Source: Bacillota bacterium
GTDB taxonomy: Bacteria; Bacillota; Clostridia; Oscillospirales; Acutalibacteraceae
Direction of reading: 5' to 3'
Assembly: GCA_023401495.1 (NCBI GenBank)
Contig: JAEXDU010000006.1
Location: forward strand, 1 to 15,414
Length of the DNA stretch: 15,414 nucleotides
A model generated the notes under the pieces. That model saw only the letters and a list, made by a program, of their open reading frames with translations, did not search any database and was not told the DNA's origin. Every line of letters begins with the position of its first letter. Position 1 is the first letter of the stretch. Shown one piece after another: positions 14,310 through 15,414 of this stretch. The position numbers and the translations under genes are program-made.

Positions 14310-14903
14310 ATGGCACTGAGATTTGCAACTCCTGAAGACGCCCCGCGTCTGATATCGATTTATGCCCCTTACATTTTAAACACCTGCATCACTTATGAAT
14401 ACACGGTTCCTTCCGTGGAGGAATTTGCGGAACGAATTCGCAGCATCAGCAGCAAAATGCCTTATCTGGTTTACGAAAGCGACGGCAACATCCTTGGGTA
14501 TGCATACGCCGCACCCCATATGACACGGGCCGCCTACCAATGGGATGCGGAGCTTTCCATTTACATGGACGAGCAGCACCACCGCGGCGGAATCGGCACC
14601 ATGCTTTACAAGACACTGATTGCCCTGCTGAAGGAACAGGGGTACTACAACCTGTATGCCCTGATTTCCGTACCGAACGACCGCAGCATTGGCTTCCACC
14701 GCTCCCTGGGCTTTGAACAGGTTGGCGTTTACCCCCACACCGGATATAAATTGGGCAGGTGGAACGACCTTGCGATTCTGGAGTACTGCACCCAGCCGCT
14801 GCTGGAGCACCCCGTCCCGACAAAGTCCATTCTCGACCTGCCCAAAAACCGGATTGAGGAAATATTTGAATCTATGCAGCGAGTGCCGCAGATTTCACGG
14901 TGA
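14310..14903 (+). CDS. GNAT acetyltransferase, phosphinothricin/methionine-sulfoximine type
   Basis: A 197-residue acetyl-CoA-dependent N-acetyltransferase of the Pat/Bar/MddA branch. It shows the branch's pattern: IYxPYILNTxITYE at 17-30, the block GYAYAAPHMTRAAYQWDAE (63-81) with E81, acetyl-CoA loop RGGIG at 92-96, then VPNDRSIGFHRSLGF (121-135) and GRWNDLAILE (149-158). Relatives acetylate the amine of phosphinothricin, methionine sulfoximine or other amino acids. In hosts not exposed to such toxins the substrate is often different, so resistance should not be assumed. The C-terminal ~35 residues extend past the usual end. The last 32 bases overlap the convergent transglutaminase-like gene. 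It has its own promoter. Confidence 0.88.
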   Translation: MALRFATPEDAPRLISIYAPYILNTCITYEYTVPSVEEFAERIRSISSKMPYLVYESDGNILGYAYAAPHMTRAAYQWDAELSIYMDEQHHRGGIGTMLYKTLIALLKEQGYYNLYALISVPNDRSIGFHRSLGFEQVGVYPHTGYKLGRWNDLAILEYCTQPLLEHPVPTKSILDLPKNRIEEIFESMQRVPQISR

Positions 14904-15414
14904 CCGGCACGGTTTTCAGGCCGCCGTCACTGGTAGTAACCAAAATCGTTGCGCTGCCGGACCCCTGGTATACAACGCGATACTTTGCTCCGCGCGGGTC
15001 ATTCGCATTGACAAGCTGAACCGAGGCAACCGCCGGGTTGGAGCTGGTCACGGTGACCTGCGTTCCGGTCTGGTAGGGCTTTACGATAAACTCGGAATAA
15101 ACGCCCGCCGCACCGGACAGAGAAGAGGTATCCAGCGCAGCGCCCCTCGCGATCGCTGTCTGCATCACGCGGTACTGCGACCAGTCGGTCACGTTGTCAA
15201 ACTGCGTGCTGACAGAGACATAGCCTGCGGAATCCCAGGAGTAATGCTGGTTGACCCCGCCGGTCATCGCGGCGTCGCTTTTGAGCAGCGCATACGTCTG
15301 CACTACGCCCGCCCGATCGGGAACCGGATCGTCCCAGGTTGCATCCACGTGATACCATTCGCCGTTATACCGCACCATGTTCCACGCGTGATTCATCGCC
15401 GTGCTCTGCACCAC
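14872..15414 (-). CDS. Transglutaminase-like protein with Ig-like domain (5' end cut by window)
   Basis: The visible 180 residues are the C-terminal part of a larger protein that runs off the window. The first stretch is the second half of a transglutaminase/protease core: NHAWNMVRYNGEWYHVDATW holds the catalytic His (ninth visible residue) and Asp (twenty-fourth). The Cys would lie upstream, outside the window. A bacterial Ig-like (BIG2-type) domain follows at about 95-178 (VTSSNPAVASV, GSGSATILVTT). This layout is common in secreted clostridial surface proteins. Such cores may crosslink, cleave or bind peptides; the activity is not certain. The GTG at the very edge is not evidence for a start. 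Its stop lies inside the convergent GNAT gene. Confidence 0.85.
   Translation of the reverse strand: MVQSTAMNHAWNMVRYNGEWYHVDATWDDPVPDRAGVVQTYALLKSDAAMTGGVNQHYSWDSAGYVSVSTQFDNVTDWSQYRVMQTAIARGAALDTSSLSGAAGVYSEFIVKPYQTGTQVTVTSSNPAVASVQLVNANDPRGAKYRVVYQGSGSATILVTTSDGGLKTVPVTVKSAALAA

Overview
The window looks like part of a chromosome from a flagellated, low-to-mid GC Firmicute of class Clostridia, plausibly Oscillospiraceae/Acutalibacteraceae (Ruminococcaceae in older usage). This rests on the gene families, AGGAGG-type ribosome binding sites, sigma-A-like promoters and Gram-positive-style surface proteins. Genus cannot be read from the sequence. There are no rRNA or tRNA genes, CRISPR arrays, transposases or phage genes. 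Most of it is ordinary accessory chromosome.

Layout. (1) 1-834, plus strand: the end of a flagellar operon, with a 5'-cut fliS and a FliT/FlgN-like chaperone, closed by a terminator. (2) 929-997: a hairpin repeat, whose second copy lies at 7980-8045. (3) 1076-3365, plus strand: a probable three-gene transcription unit of an amidohydrolase, galE (UDP-glucose 4-epimerase) and a GNAT acetyltransferase. It ends in a bidirectional terminator. (4) 3399-5735, minus strand: a soluble PAS-PAS-PAS-GGDEF-GAF diguanylate cyclase with a good promoter and a hairpin in its leader. (5) 5919-7940, minus strand: a DedA-family membrane protein and an AI-2E-family transporter. (6) 8325-9686, plus strand: a MarR regulator, with a 36-bp palindrome over its own promoter, overlaps a CDF-type cation transporter gene that is broken by a one-base frameshift near 9351. 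(7) 9740-13943, minus strand: a translationally coupled three-gene unit. It comprises a MacB/LolD-type ABC ATPase, a large secreted and membrane-anchored beta-sandwich repeat protein, and an FtsX/MacB-type permease. (8) 14310-14903, plus strand: a phosphinothricin-acetyltransferase-like GNAT. Its 3' end overlaps a convergent, window-truncated transglutaminase-like/Ig-like surface protein (minus strand, to the window end).

How the parts work together. The MarR-CDF pair reads as a self-regulated efflux unit. The ABC unit reads as an envelope machine in which the usual MacA-type adaptor position is taken by a repeat-domain surface protein. The cyclase links several PAS inputs to c-di-GMP, and it lies in the same window as flagellar genes. 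The most unusual points are the two-copy double-hairpin repeat, the frameshifted CDF gene with an in-frame slippery heptamer just upstream, the MarR operator, the leader of the cyclase gene, and the ABC/repeat-protein operon. I saw no strong evidence for a wholly new defence or mobile system.
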